The notes beneath the pieces were generated by a model. The model saw only the letters and a program-made list of their open reading frames with translations, did not search any database and was not told the origin of the DNA. Positions 1 through 7,690 of a stretch of 24,163 bases of DNA are shown here, piece after piece (within the stretch, counting starts at the first letter, position 1; every line of letters starts with the position of its first letter). The position numbers were made by a program, and so were the translations under genes. This DNA is from an uncultured Eubacterium sp. (lineage in GTDB: Bacteria > Bacillota > Clostridia > Oscillospirales > Acutalibacteraceae). The DNA is taken from positions 1 to 24,163 of the forward strand of contig CAKSWS010000026.1 of the NCBI GenBank assembly GCA_934512155.1, in the 5' to 3' direction.

Positions 1-725
1 GGGTGGCTGTGTTTGTGGACGGCTCTCCGTTTGCGTCATATGTACCTTATTTATTTTCTGATAATTTTTCTACTGTGGATGATTATGATAATCAGCCTTT
101 TTATGCCACAATGAATAGAATTTTAAAGTATTTTTCTTTTGTTATTTCTGTTATATTACCGGGATTTTATGTTGCTGTGGGTACATTTCATCAAGAACTT
201 ATTCCCACATCTCTTATGTATACTATTGCCGTTGCCGAAGCAACTACGCCTTTTTCTTTAATGCAGGAGTCAATAATGATTTTGGTGCTGTATGAAATAA
301 TGAGGGAGGCAGGGTTGCGTTTGCCTAAATCAATAGGTCATGCCGTTTCGATTATAGGTGCTCTTGTTATAGGCGATGCTGTTGTTAATGCCGGTCTTGT
401 TGGTGCCCCGATGCTTGTGGTGGTTGCCGTAACTGCCATTGCGTCTTACGTTATTTATCCTCTTTACGAAAGTATTTCTGTTTTAAGATTAATCTTTATT
501 TTACTTGGCGGCCTTACGGGTATTTACGGAATCGTTTTGGGTATGTGCGTGCTTTGCGTTAATGTTGCGGCTTTAAATCCTTACGGAGTTCCTTACACTT
601 CGCCGATTTCGCCGCTTAACAAAGAAAGTGTAGGAGATATTTTTTACAGAGAAAGTTGGCGAAAGCTTGTTAAACGAAATGTTAAAATACAGGATTTAAG
701 GGGTGCGGATATTGACAAAATATAA
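1..725 (+). CDS. Spore germination protein, GerA family alpha subunit (GerAA-like), 5'-truncated by window edge
   Basis: This is the C-terminal half (about 240 residues) of a GerAA-type subunit of a spore germinant receptor, an inner-membrane complex of dormant spores that senses small nutrients. The reading frame is open to the window edge. Its first visible residues, VAVFVDGSPFA, match the internal family motif GR(I/V)A(I/V)xVDGxPF, so the GTG at position 3 is an internal valine and the true start lies upstream (full length is usually near 500 residues). Several hydrophobic segments and the segment LPKSIGHAVSIIGALVIGDAVVNAGLV are typical of the membrane half; the last part is NPYGVPYTSPISPLN followed by a basic tail. 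The stop overlaps the start region of the next gene, as expected for a gerA-gerB-gerC operon. The family is clear; the germinant cannot be inferred. Confidence 0.93.
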   Translation, partial: VAVFVDGSPFASYVPYLFSDNFSTVDDYDNQPFYATMNRILKYFSFVISVILPGFYVAVGTFHQELIPTSLMYTIAVAEATTPFSLMQESIMILVLYEIMREAGLRLPKSIGHAVSIIGALVIGDAVVNAGLVGAPMLVVVAVTAIASYVIYPLYESISVLRLIFILLGGLTGIYGIVLGMCVLCVNVAALNPYGVPYTSPISPLNKESVGDIFYRESWRKLVKRNVKIQDLRGADIDKI

Positions 726-1770
726 AACAGGCAAAATTGCTCCGTTGGCATTGCTTACAATAATTTTTATTTCAAAAGTTTTAACTGCTTTTACTACAGG
801 AACAGTACTTTCAAAAGGCGTGTTTGCACCGGATATGGCATTTAGCATAGTTATTTCCTATTTGCTGAATCTCGTTTTGTCTTTTCCTTTGATTTATGGG
901 CTTGAAAATGGAAAAAGTCCGTTGAATTTAAAAAGCCTGTCTACTGCGTACGGTGTTTATTTTGTGTTTTTGGGTGCTGTTATTATAAGCAGATTTTCTT
1001 ATTTTGCCGCAACTGAATTAAATCCCGATTCAAACCCTATGTTTTATTGTATGTTTATAATTGCTTTTTGCGTGTATGCGACAGGTTTGGGGGCTGAACC
1101 TATTTCTCGTTTTGCTTCTCTTGTTTTTGCGATTTGCGTGCTTGGTATTTTAATTATTGCACTTTTGGGAACAAATGAATTTCAGCTTATGAATTTATTT
1201 CCGTTTACTCAAAATTCAATCGGTAAAATTTTTATTAACGCAATTAATTTTTCGGCAGACCCAAGTGAATTTGTTATTCTTTACAGCCTGTATAATAAAA
1301 TAAACGGTAATGTAAAAAAAACGTTTTATATTTCTCAAGCAATGTCTTATGCCGTGGGTTTACTTATGGTTTTGTTTGTGTTGGGCGTTTTGGGAAATAC
1401 GGCAAATCTTTCTGTTTTTCCTATGTTTAAGGTTTCGCAGGTTGCAAAGTTTTCCGATAATGAGCGACTGGACTCCGTTTACACGGCATTTTGGATTTTT
1501 GCAGTATTTTTAAAGTCAACGGTTTATATGTACGGTGCATCTCAAATGATTGCAAAATCGTTTTACAAGGTGAGCCATAAAAAAGGGTATGTTATTACAG
1601 GCGTTTCCGTTTTGGTATTAAGTTTGATTTTTGTTCAATTTAACAGCTTGGTTAAGGTTTATCAAATTGTAATGGCTGTGCTTTATGCCGCTTTTTATGT
1701 TGTTATTCCCGTTGCCTGCGCTGCTTTTCAAAAAAAGGACAAGGGGGCGGAGTTAATTGAAAAATTTTAA
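712..1770 (+). CDS. Spore germination permease, GerAB family
   Basis: This is the B subunit of the germinant receptor, an APC-superfamily-like integral membrane protein with about ten membrane segments; in studied receptors this subunit binds the germinant. The protein is hydrophobic throughout and has about 352 residues, the usual family length. I place the start at the TTG at 712 because AAGGGG at 698-703 sits 8 nt upstream of it; a GTG at 703 would add three codons but has only a weak AGGA upstream. The start lies inside the end of the alpha-subunit gene and its 3' end overlaps the start of the next gene, so the three subunits are translationally coupled. Characteristic stretches include a DPSEFVILYSL-type segment in mid-protein. 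The assignment rests on membrane pattern, length and operon position. Confidence 0.9.
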   Translation: MTKYKTGKIAPLALLTIIFISKVLTAFTTGTVLSKGVFAPDMAFSIVISYLLNLVLSFPLIYGLENGKSPLNLKSLSTAYGVYFVFLGAVIISRFSYFAATELNPDSNPMFYCMFIIAFCVYATGLGAEPISRFASLVFAICVLGILIIALLGTNEFQLMNLFPFTQNSIGKIFINAINFSADPSEFVILYSLYNKINGNVKKTFYISQAMSYAVGLLMVLFVLGVLGNTANLSVFPMFKVSQVAKFSDNERLDSVYTAFWIFAVFLKSTVYMYGASQMIAKSFYKVSHKKGYVITGVSVLVLSLIFVQFNSLVKVYQIVMAVLYAAFYVVIPVACAAFQKKDKGAELIEKF

Positions 1771-2878
1771 AATAATTATTTCCGTTGCTCTGATTGCTTT
1801 TTTGATTTTAGGCGGAAAGCCAAGAAATAATTTAAGAGATTTAAGTGTTGTTGAAGGAATAGGAATAGATTATGAAAGCGGCGAGTATATGGCAACGGTT
1901 CAAAGCCTTAATTTGTCAAAGGAGGGCAGAGGAGCCGAAGCACTTTCAGGCAATGTTACAATGAATAACACAGGCAAAGGAAAAAATATTGCCGCCGCTG
2001 TTGACGATGTTTCAAAATCAATATCAAAAAAGCAGTTTTTCGGGCAAAGCAGGGTTATGATTTTTGGAATGAAAATAGCACAATCATCTCTTGAAAGCAG
2101 CTTGGATTATTTTTTACGCAGTATAGATTCACGTTCGGATGTTTGTGTTGCTGTTTCTTCTCAAAAAGCATCTGAAATTATTAAAAGTAAGGAAAATGAT
2201 GCACTTGTGCCTGCTCAAACAATATCTTCTCTTTTAAGTTTAAGTGAAAAAAACGGTTTTGGTGCTTACGTTACAACAAATGATTTGCTTAATGCATATG
2301 CCGATAAAACGTCGGACATATATTTGCCTGTTTTATCGATTGAAAATGAAGCTGTTAAAGTTGTGGGTATTGCTGTTTACAGTGAAAATAAACTTGTTAA
2401 AATTTTAAACAGTGAAGAGACATTCGGCTTTTTGTTTTTAACCAATAAAATAGATAACGGACTTTTGGAATTTGAAGACGAAAATTTAGGAGAAATAAAT
2501 GCAAAAATTATTTCGTCATCCACAAAAGTTTCTGCGAATTACGAAAACGGAAAAGTTGTTTATAAAGTGAAAATTAAAACTAAAATAATGCTTAATCAGG
2601 TGGAAAACGGTGCGCTTAATTTTTTAACTCAAAATGATTTGAAAAATATTCAAAATTTGGCAAATAAAAAAATTGAAAATCTTTGCATGTCGGCATTTAA
2701 TACTTGTATGGCAAATAAAAGCGACGTTCTTCGTATAGGCGACTGCCTTGCTATGAAATCACCCAAGGCATATGATTTTTTAAGTGATGATTGGCACGCT
2801 AATTTGCAAAATTGCCGTTTGCAAATCAGCGTAAATTGCAATTTAAATAAAATCAGTGAGAATTCGGAAACAAACTAA
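1757..2878 (+). CDS. Spore germination protein, Ger(x)C/GerAC family, lipobox cysteine missing
   Basis: This is the C subunit of the germinant receptor, normally a lipoprotein on the outer face of the spore inner membrane. After an N-terminal hydrophobic segment (residues 6-19), the protein follows the family pattern: RDLSVVEGIGID, a QSRVMIFG-like segment near residue 95, FLRSIDSRSDVCVAVS, and a C-terminal domain with KVKIKTKIMLNQ. The start is TTG at 1757, overlapping the permease stop by 14 nt. The oddity is at the lipobox: the family has L-x-G-C-W/(K)D, while here the sequence is LILGGKPRNN, with GGA (Gly20, 1814-1816) where Cys is expected. Unless an upstream start or a variant signal is used, the protein would be held by an uncleaved N-terminal anchor rather than by lipid. 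Length (373 residues) is normal. Confidence 0.9.
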   Translation: MKNFKIIISVALIAFLILGGKPRNNLRDLSVVEGIGIDYESGEYMATVQSLNLSKEGRGAEALSGNVTMNNTGKGKNIAAAVDDVSKSISKKQFFGQSRVMIFGMKIAQSSLESSLDYFLRSIDSRSDVCVAVSSQKASEIIKSKENDALVPAQTISSLLSLSEKNGFGAYVTTNDLLNAYADKTSDIYLPVLSIENEAVKVVGIAVYSENKLVKILNSEETFGFLFLTNKIDNGLLEFEDENLGEINAKIISSSTKVSANYENGKVVYKVKIKTKIMLNQVENGALNFLTQNDLKNIQNLANKKIENLCMSAFNTCMANKSDVLRIGDCLAMKSPKAYDFLSDDWHANLQNCRLQISVNCNLNKISENSETN

Positions 2879-3014
2879 TATTCGCTTTTTTCTGTTCAAA
2901 CATGGTGGCAAGTTCACTGTTTGTTGATTTTGAAGTGTTTGAAAAAGATGCAATGGCAGGTATTGCCAATGTCAAAATAAACAAAACAATAAAAATAATT
3001 ACGGCTTTTTTCAA
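2853..3014 (-). CDS. Small secreted or membrane-anchored protein (53 aa), unknown function
   Basis: The frame runs from TTG at 3014 to TGA at 2853 and has a near-perfect ribosome binding site, AAGGAGGG (3028-3021), 6 nt upstream. The product starts MKKAVIIFIVLFILTLAIPA: a lysine n-region, a hydrophobic core of about 17 residues, and an AIA-S site that could be cleaved by signal peptidase I. The mature part is about 30 polar residues ending LFPNSH. It runs convergently into gerAC and overlaps its last 26 nt. I do not recognise the family. The anchor-plus-polar-stem layout loosely resembles the extreme N-terminus of SpoIID-type proteins, so it could be a truncated remnant of one; that is a guess. 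Support is the Shine-Dalgarno and signal peptide only. Confidence 0.55.
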   Translation of the reverse strand: MKKAVIIFIVLFILTLAIPAIASFSNTSKSTNSELATMFEQKKANISLFPNSH

Positions 3015-3026
3015 TAATAACCCTCC

Positions 3027-3056
3027 TTGACTTTGAATATGTAAATAGAGTATAAT
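3027..3056 (+). promoter_or_regulatory. Sigma-A-type promoter for the citrate synthase operon
   Basis: TTGACT (3027-3032), an 18-nt spacer and a perfect TATAAT (3051-3056) give a predicted transcript start near 3063, about 50 nt before the citrate synthase ATG. The -35 abuts the ribosome binding site of the small minus-strand gene, so the two transcription units are closely packed. Confidence 0.8.
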
Positions 3057-3114
3057 ATTAAATTATTATTACGTTAATTTTTATATTTTATATATATATT
3101 AGGGGGATAAATAT

Positions 3115-4482
3115 ATGTCATCAAATTATATTTCTCCGATTTCTATGGAGGCTATTTCAAATTTATGCGACGAAATAGGAAAAAATAACAAAATTAAACA
3201 AGGCGATTTTTCACGTTACCATGTTAAAAGAGGACTTAGAAACGAGGATGGAACAGGTGTTATGGCAGGTTTAACAAAAATCTGCTCTGTTGAAGGTTAT
3301 TATATACTTGACGGTGAAAAGGTTCCAAAGGAAGGTAAGCTTTCTTACAGGGGATATGATATTAATCAAATTGTTGCAAATTGCAAAAAAGAAAATCGTT
3401 TTGGATTTGAAGAAGTTGTTTGGCTTCTCCTTTTCGGTCAACTTCCTACTGTTGATCAACTTGCATCACTTCAAGAGGTTATTTCCGTTTGCAGGGAATT
3501 GCCTGAAGATTTTGTTGAAGATATGATTATGAAACATGTTTCAAAAGATATTATGAATAAAATGGCTCGTTGTATTATGTGTCTTTATTCTTATGACGAA
3601 AATCCGGATGATATTTCAGTGCCAAACGTACTTCGTCAAAGCCTTCAACTTATTGCACAGGTTCCTACAATTATGAGTACGGCTTATCAGGTTAAAAGAA
3701 GAGCGTTTGACGGCAAAAGTATGTATCTTCACCCGATTAAGAAAAATCAGTCTACTGCCGAATATATTTTAAATCAGCTTCGTTCTGATAAAAAATTTAC
3801 AGATGAAGAGGCTAAATTGCTTGATATTATGCTTATTCTTCATGCAGATCACGGCGGCGGTAACAACTCCACATTCTCAACACGTGTGTTAACATCCAGC
3901 GGCACCGATACTTATTCTGCCATTACTGCAGGTTTTGGTTCGCTTAAAGGGCCACGCCACGGCGGTGCAAATATTAATGTTGCACATATGATGAATGAAA
4001 TTATGGAAAATGTTTCAAATCCTACAGATGAAGGTCAGGTTAAAGATTACCTTGTTAAAATTTTAAACAAAGAAGCAGGGGACGGATTGGGATTAATATA
4101 CGGAATGGGTCATGCCGTTTACACCGTTTCAGATCCAAGAGCCGTTATTTTGAAAGAAAGTGCAAGAAATCTTGCCTGCAGTGCCGGATTTGAAAAAGAG
4201 TTTAAAACACTTGAAAATGTTGAAAAAGTTGCACCGGATTTGCTTCGTGAATTTAAAGGCAACGATAATCAAATTTGTGCAAATGTTGACCTGTATTCAG
4301 GTTTGGTTTATAAAGTTCTGGGAATTCCGGAGGACTTATATACACCTCTTTTTGCAAGCGCAAGAATTGTTGGTTGGTGCGCTCACAGAATTGAAGAGTT
4401 AACAACAAGCAATAAGATTATCAGACCGGCATATAAAAGTGTTTGCCAAAAAAGAGATTACACACCGTTGTTTGAAAGATAG
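3115..4482 (+). CDS. gltA: Citrate synthase
   Basis: This cytoplasmic enzyme condenses oxaloacetate and acetyl-CoA to citrate, the entry step of the oxidative TCA branch that leads to 2-oxoglutarate and glutamate. The protein has 455 residues. The catalytic triad is visible: His282 in GPRHGG, His333 in GMGHAVY and Asp392 in NVDLYSG; HADHGGGN at 243-250 is also conserved. The C-terminus has LFASARIVGWCAHRIEE, the usual CoA/oxaloacetate-site region. The first 75 residues or so are an N-terminal extension seen in clostridial homologues. The ATG start follows AGGGGGAT (3101-3108) and a strong promoter. A membrane protein and an AEC transporter follow with gaps of 11 and 4 nt, so the three genes are probably one transcript. 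2-Methylcitrate synthase is a less likely alternative because no prp genes are nearby. Confidence 0.95.
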   Translation: MSSNYISPISMEAISNLCDEIGKNNKIKQGDFSRYHVKRGLRNEDGTGVMAGLTKICSVEGYYILDGEKVPKEGKLSYRGYDINQIVANCKKENRFGFEEVVWLLLFGQLPTVDQLASLQEVISVCRELPEDFVEDMIMKHVSKDIMNKMARCIMCLYSYDENPDDISVPNVLRQSLQLIAQVPTIMSTAYQVKRRAFDGKSMYLHPIKKNQSTAEYILNQLRSDKKFTDEEAKLLDIMLILHADHGGGNNSTFSTRVLTSSGTDTYSAITAGFGSLKGPRHGGANINVAHMMNEIMENVSNPTDEGQVKDYLVKILNKEAGDGLGLIYGMGHAVYTVSDPRAVILKESARNLACSAGFEKEFKTLENVEKVAPDLLREFKGNDNQICANVDLYSGLVYKVLGIPEDLYTPLFASARIVGWCAHRIEELTTSNKIIRPAYKSVCQKRDYTPLFER

Positions 4483-4493
4483 GAGAACGGTTT

Positions 4494-5321
4494 GTGAAAA
4501 AAACAATGAAAAAAGCACATGGATTTCTTGTGTTTTTATTAACTGTAAGCATTATTGTTTTAAGAACCGTGCAGTTAAATTTGTATACGGACGAAATAAC
4601 GGGTTATATAAAAAAAGGCGCTGAAGGCACTGCGGCAGTGTTTTATTGCTTGGTGCTGTTGCTCGCCGTTGTTGTTTTTATATGCTTTTACGGCAAAGAG
4701 TATAAAACAGGGGCAAATCCTTTTGAAAAAAACAGTAAGCCGCTTTGTGTTACTGCTGTTTTAGCAGGTGCTTCAATGTTTGCCGATTTTATTATTAGGG
4801 TTATTTTTGCTTATAATTATGTTTCAAATGTGTCAAGTGTTGAGTATAATTATTTAATTCCACTTTGCATGTCTGCTTTTGTATCTCTGCTTTGTGCGTT
4901 TTATTTTATTGTAATGGGTGTTTCCTTTAAAACGGATAAGTATAATTTTTTGGAATTAAAATATTTCCATTTGATTTTGCCTGCGGCACCCTTGTGTGCT
5001 TTGGTTACATGCTTAACCGAAAATGTGGATGTTACATATGCGGAAGAACAGTTACTTAATTATGTTGTATTAACAGCTTTTATTGTTTTTGGAATTTTAT
5101 TCATTAAAGCGGTAGATGATAACGGTAAAAATATTCAAAGTTTAGGCGTTTTTTCTTTGCTTTATGCAGTTTTGGCTGTTACTGCTTTTGTTCCACGCAT
5201 TATTGCATTTGCTCTCGGCGTTTCATTTTCTTATGCAACATTTTCAACTATTGCATATTTTTTTACCGGCATTTTTGCATTAACGCTGGGAATTAACATT
5301 TTTAGGCAAAAGAAGGATTAA
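4494..5321 (+). CDS. Hypothetical integral membrane protein (about 8 TM segments)
   Basis: This 275-residue protein is made almost entirely of hydrophobic segments (about eight) separated by short polar loops; it has no signal peptide, ligand-binding motif or catalytic signature that I recognise. The start is GTG at 4494 with AGGAGA (4481-4486) 7 nt upstream; the ATG at 4506 is a possible alternative. It lies between citrate synthase and an AEC-family organic acid transporter in an apparent three-gene operon, which suggests, but does not show, a role connected with organic acid metabolism or membrane homeostasis. The C-terminus is short and basic (NIFRQKKD). Confidence 0.75.
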   Translation: MKKTMKKAHGFLVFLLTVSIIVLRTVQLNLYTDEITGYIKKGAEGTAAVFYCLVLLLAVVVFICFYGKEYKTGANPFEKNSKPLCVTAVLAGASMFADFIIRVIFAYNYVSNVSSVEYNYLIPLCMSAFVSLLCAFYFIVMGVSFKTDKYNFLELKYFHLILPAAPLCALVTCLTENVDVTYAEEQLLNYVVLTAFIVFGILFIKAVDDNGKNIQSLGVFSLLYAVLAVTAFVPRIIAFALGVSFSYATFSTIAYFFTGIFALTLGINIFRQKKD

Positions 5322-5325
5322 ACTT

Positions 5326-6258
5326 GTGTTTTTTGATAATTTAAAAACTATTGCTACTCAGGTTATAATATTATATGTGGTTGCCGGGGTGGGTTTTGCT
5401 TCCGATAAAACCGGAATATTTAATAAAACAGATGCCAAAAAGGTTATTGATTTGCTTTTTAATATTGTGTTGCCTGTGGCAATAATTCATACCTTTGCAT
5501 CAATGGAATATACGCCCCAGCGTGTTAAAGGCTTGTTTATAGCATTTGTGTGTGCCATGGCAACTCATTTGTTCGGAATGGGTGTTTCGGCACTTACTTT
5601 CAAAAAAAGAGACAGCTTGCTTGAAAAAGGAATTTATCATTATGCCACCGTTCTTTCTAATGCGGCATTTTTGGCATTACCACTTGCAAAAAGTGTAATA
5701 GGTGAGGAAGGCGTTTTTTATTGTGCGGTTTATGTAGGCGTTTTTAATATTATTGCGTTTACCTACGGCATTTATGAAATCAGCGGTCATAAGGCAAAAA
5801 TTGATTTTAAAAAAATCATTTTAAATCCGGGTTCAATATCTGTTTTAATAGGTGTTCCGCTGTTTTTGCTTAAAATTAAACTGCCGTATATAATAAGCTA
5901 CCCAATGGAACTTGTTGGCAGTATTAATTCACCGTTGGCTATGATTGTATTTGGCACATTCCTTGCAAATGCCAATTTTAAAAATATGTTTATAAAAAAA
6001 GAAATTTACTTTATTTCTTTTTTGCGTTTAATTTTTATTCCGCTTTGTATGATGGGGCTGTTCAGACTTTGCGGTGTTCGTGGCGATTTACTTGCCGCAA
6101 TGACTATTTCAAGCTCTGCACCAACAGCTACAAACACCGCAATGTATGCGGCAAAATATGAAAATGATACGGCTTTGGGTTCTGAAATAGCGGCTCAGTC
6201 AAGCGTTTTATCAATTATAACAATGCCTGTAATTGTTGCATTGGCATATGTTATCTAA
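5326..6258 (+). CDS. AEC family transporter (auxin efflux carrier / malate permease type)
   Basis: This is a membrane carrier of the AEC (bile/arsenite/riboflavin transporter-like) superfamily, which includes bacterial malate and malonate permeases. The 310-residue protein has about ten hydrophobic segments in two repeats. Diagnostic features are the N-terminal VAGVGFASDKTGIFNKTDAKK, where many homologues have GxxxxKxGxl...., NIVLPVAIIHTF, the mid-protein LNPGSISVLIGVPLF, and the C-terminal SSAPTATNTAMYAAKY with the alternating small residues seen in this family. The start is GTG at 5326, preceded by AGAAGGAT 7 nt upstream. It is the last gene behind citrate synthase and a membrane protein, so a substrate among organic acids is a reasonable inference, but specificity cannot be read from the sequence. 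Confidence 0.88.
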   Translation: MFFDNLKTIATQVIILYVVAGVGFASDKTGIFNKTDAKKVIDLLFNIVLPVAIIHTFASMEYTPQRVKGLFIAFVCAMATHLFGMGVSALTFKKRDSLLEKGIYHYATVLSNAAFLALPLAKSVIGEEGVFYCAVYVGVFNIIAFTYGIYEISGHKAKIDFKKIILNPGSISVLIGVPLFLLKIKLPYIISYPMELVGSINSPLAMIVFGTFLANANFKNMFIKKEIYFISFLRLIFIPLCMMGLFRLCGVRGDLLAAMTISSSAPTATNTAMYAAKYENDTALGSEIAAQSSVLSIITMPVIVALAYVI

Positions 6259-6312
6259 CTGTTAATTTTGTTTTAAATTAATTGTAAAACTATTTTAAAA
6301 TTTTGTTTTTGG

Positions 6313-6321
6313 TGATATAAT
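6313..6321 (+). promoter_or_regulatory. Extended -10 promoter for the darA-holB-ricT operon
   Basis: TGATATAAT (6313-6321) is an extended -10 with a perfect TATAAT core. There is no good -35 at 17 nt (TTTTAA at 6293-6298), which fits an extended -10 promoter. AAGGGG (6351-6356) precedes the darA ATG at 6366. No convincing terminator separates it from the AEC gene upstream. Confidence 0.6.
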
Positions 6322-6365
6322 ATTTACAGTTATTTAAAATTTGTAAAAATAAGGGGTGCAATATT

Positions 6366-6689
6366 ATGAAATTAATCATTTGTATTGTTTCAAATAAAGA
6401 TGTAGATAACGTTATGGAGGTTTTGGTTAAGTCTGATTTCAGGGCAACTAAAATTTCTACTACAGGTCAATTTTTAGAGGGCGGTCATTCTTGCATTTTA
6501 ATCGGGGTTGATGATGAAAAAGTTGAACAGGTGCTTTCTGTTCTTGAAGGCTCGGTTACAAAAAGAGTTGTTAAAAGTCATGGCGTGCAAAGTACATTAA
6601 CAGGCACACTATTAAAACAGCCTGTGGATGTTGAAGAATACGGCGGCGTTGCCTTTGTTTTGGATGTAGAAGAATTTAAAAAGTTTTAA
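6366..6689 (+). CDS. darA: Cyclic-di-AMP receptor, PII-like (DarA/YaaQ family)
   Basis: This small cytoplasmic trimeric protein has a PII-like fold and binds the second messenger c-di-AMP; its downstream target in Bacillota is unsettled. The 107-residue sequence matches the family: MKLIICIVSNKD at the start, FRATKISTTGQFLEGG (the conserved T-TGGF-like loop, Gln here), ILIGVDDEKVEQVL, and a C-terminal PVDVEEYGGVAFVLDVEEF. The gene order darA, holB, ricT is the one known from Bacillus subtilis (yaaQ-yaaR-holB-yaaT), except that yaaR is absent. It opens the operon behind an extended -10 promoter, and holB starts 2 nt after its stop. Confidence 0.93.
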   Translation: MKLIICIVSNKDVDNVMEVLVKSDFRATKISTTGQFLEGGHSCILIGVDDEKVEQVLSVLEGSVTKRVVKSHGVQSTLTGTLLKQPVDVEEYGGVAFVLDVEEFKKF

Positions 6690-6691
6690 TC

Positions 6692-7678
6692 ATGAATTTT
6701 AAATTTTTTTTAGGAAATGAAAATGTTAAAAATCAAATATCGACTTTGTTGGCGTCTTCACGGCTTCCTCATGCTATTATAATAGAAGGTGAGGAAGGCA
6801 TTGGCAAGCGAACCCTTGCTCGTGAAATTGCCGCGGCCTTGGTGTGCAGAAGCGATGGCGAAAAGCCGTGCTATTCTTGTTCTCAGTGTAATAAGGCACA
6901 AAAGCAAATTCATCCGGATATTTATGAATATTCTGCTCCCGGTACGGTAAATTCTTTTCATGTAGATACGGTGCGTAATGTAATTAATGATGTTTATATG
7001 GCCCCGAATGAGGCTGATTATAAAGTTTACATATTGGGAAACGCTCATTGCATGAACGGCAGTGCACAAAATGCCTTGCTTAAAGTTTTGGAAGAACCGC
7101 CTGAATATGTTGTTTTTATTTTAACGGCGGTCAGCAGAACAATGATGCTGGAAACTGTTCTTTCCAGGTCTGTTGTTTTCAGTTTAGAGGGTATTGATGA
7201 AAAATCGGGTGCCGAATATATTGCGTCTCACAGCGAGGATATTGATTATAATACCGCTCTTGAGGCTGTTTGTGCTTTTAAAGGGAATATAGGCAAGGCG
7301 GCTGAAAGCATTTCCGGCGGTAAAATGCAAAAAATTATTGAATCGGTTAATAATATCGGAACTGCTATAACAGCAACCAATGAATATGAATTAATGAAAA
7401 GTTTAAGCGTTTTCGGCAAAGACCGTGGTGAGCTTGTTACTGCGCTTTCAATGCTTAAAACTGTTTTTAGGGACGCACTTGTTTATAATAAAACAGGCGA
7501 ATGCCTTTCCGGCAGAAAAGAGCTTGTTTCTTTATTGAACAATAAGTATACCGATTCTAAATTGCTGGCACTTTACAATAAATCCGATGAGATTATTGAA
7601 ATGGTTCAAAAAAATGCCAACAATGCACTTTTACTAACAAAAATCTGCTACACATTCAGGCAAGCTGTGGGCAGGTAG
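6692..7678 (+). CDS. holB: DNA polymerase III subunit delta' (clamp loader)
   Basis: Delta' is the structural AAA+ subunit of the clamp loader, which opens and loads the sliding clamp at primer-template junctions. The 328-residue protein has an N-terminal AAA+ fold with a degenerate Walker A (GEEGIGKRT, residues 33-41, Arg where Ser/Thr would bind Mg-ATP), as expected for a subunit that does not hydrolyse ATP. A zinc module uses Cys52, Cys60, Cys63 and Cys66. NALLKVLEEPP and LETVLSRS follow; the latter is SRS where the canonical arginine-finger motif is SRC. No good Shine-Dalgarno precedes the ATG, which lies 2 nt after the darA stop, so translation is probably coupled. Length is normal. Confidence 0.93.
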   Translation: MNFKFFLGNENVKNQISTLLASSRLPHAIIIEGEEGIGKRTLAREIAAALVCRSDGEKPCYSCSQCNKAQKQIHPDIYEYSAPGTVNSFHVDTVRNVINDVYMAPNEADYKVYILGNAHCMNGSAQNALLKVLEEPPEYVVFILTAVSRTMMLETVLSRSVVFSLEGIDEKSGAEYIASHSEDIDYNTALEAVCAFKGNIGKAAESISGGKMQKIIESVNNIGTAITATNEYELMKSLSVFGKDRGELVTALSMLKTVFRDALVYNKTGECLSGRKELVSLLNNKYTDSKLLALYNKSDEIIEMVQKNANNALLLTKICYTFRQAVGR

Positions 7679-7690
7679 GAGGATATATTA

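Noticed and set aside
2894..2944. TTCAAACA/TGTTTGAA inverted repeat considered as a terminator for gerAC
   Set aside because: The 8-bp AT-rich stem has a loop above 30 nt and no T-run; it lies within the small minus-strand gene.
6268..6300. AT-rich inverted repeat after the AEC gene considered as a terminator
   Set aside because: The stem is only A/T pairs of about 6 bp; too weak to call, so readthrough into darA is not excluded.
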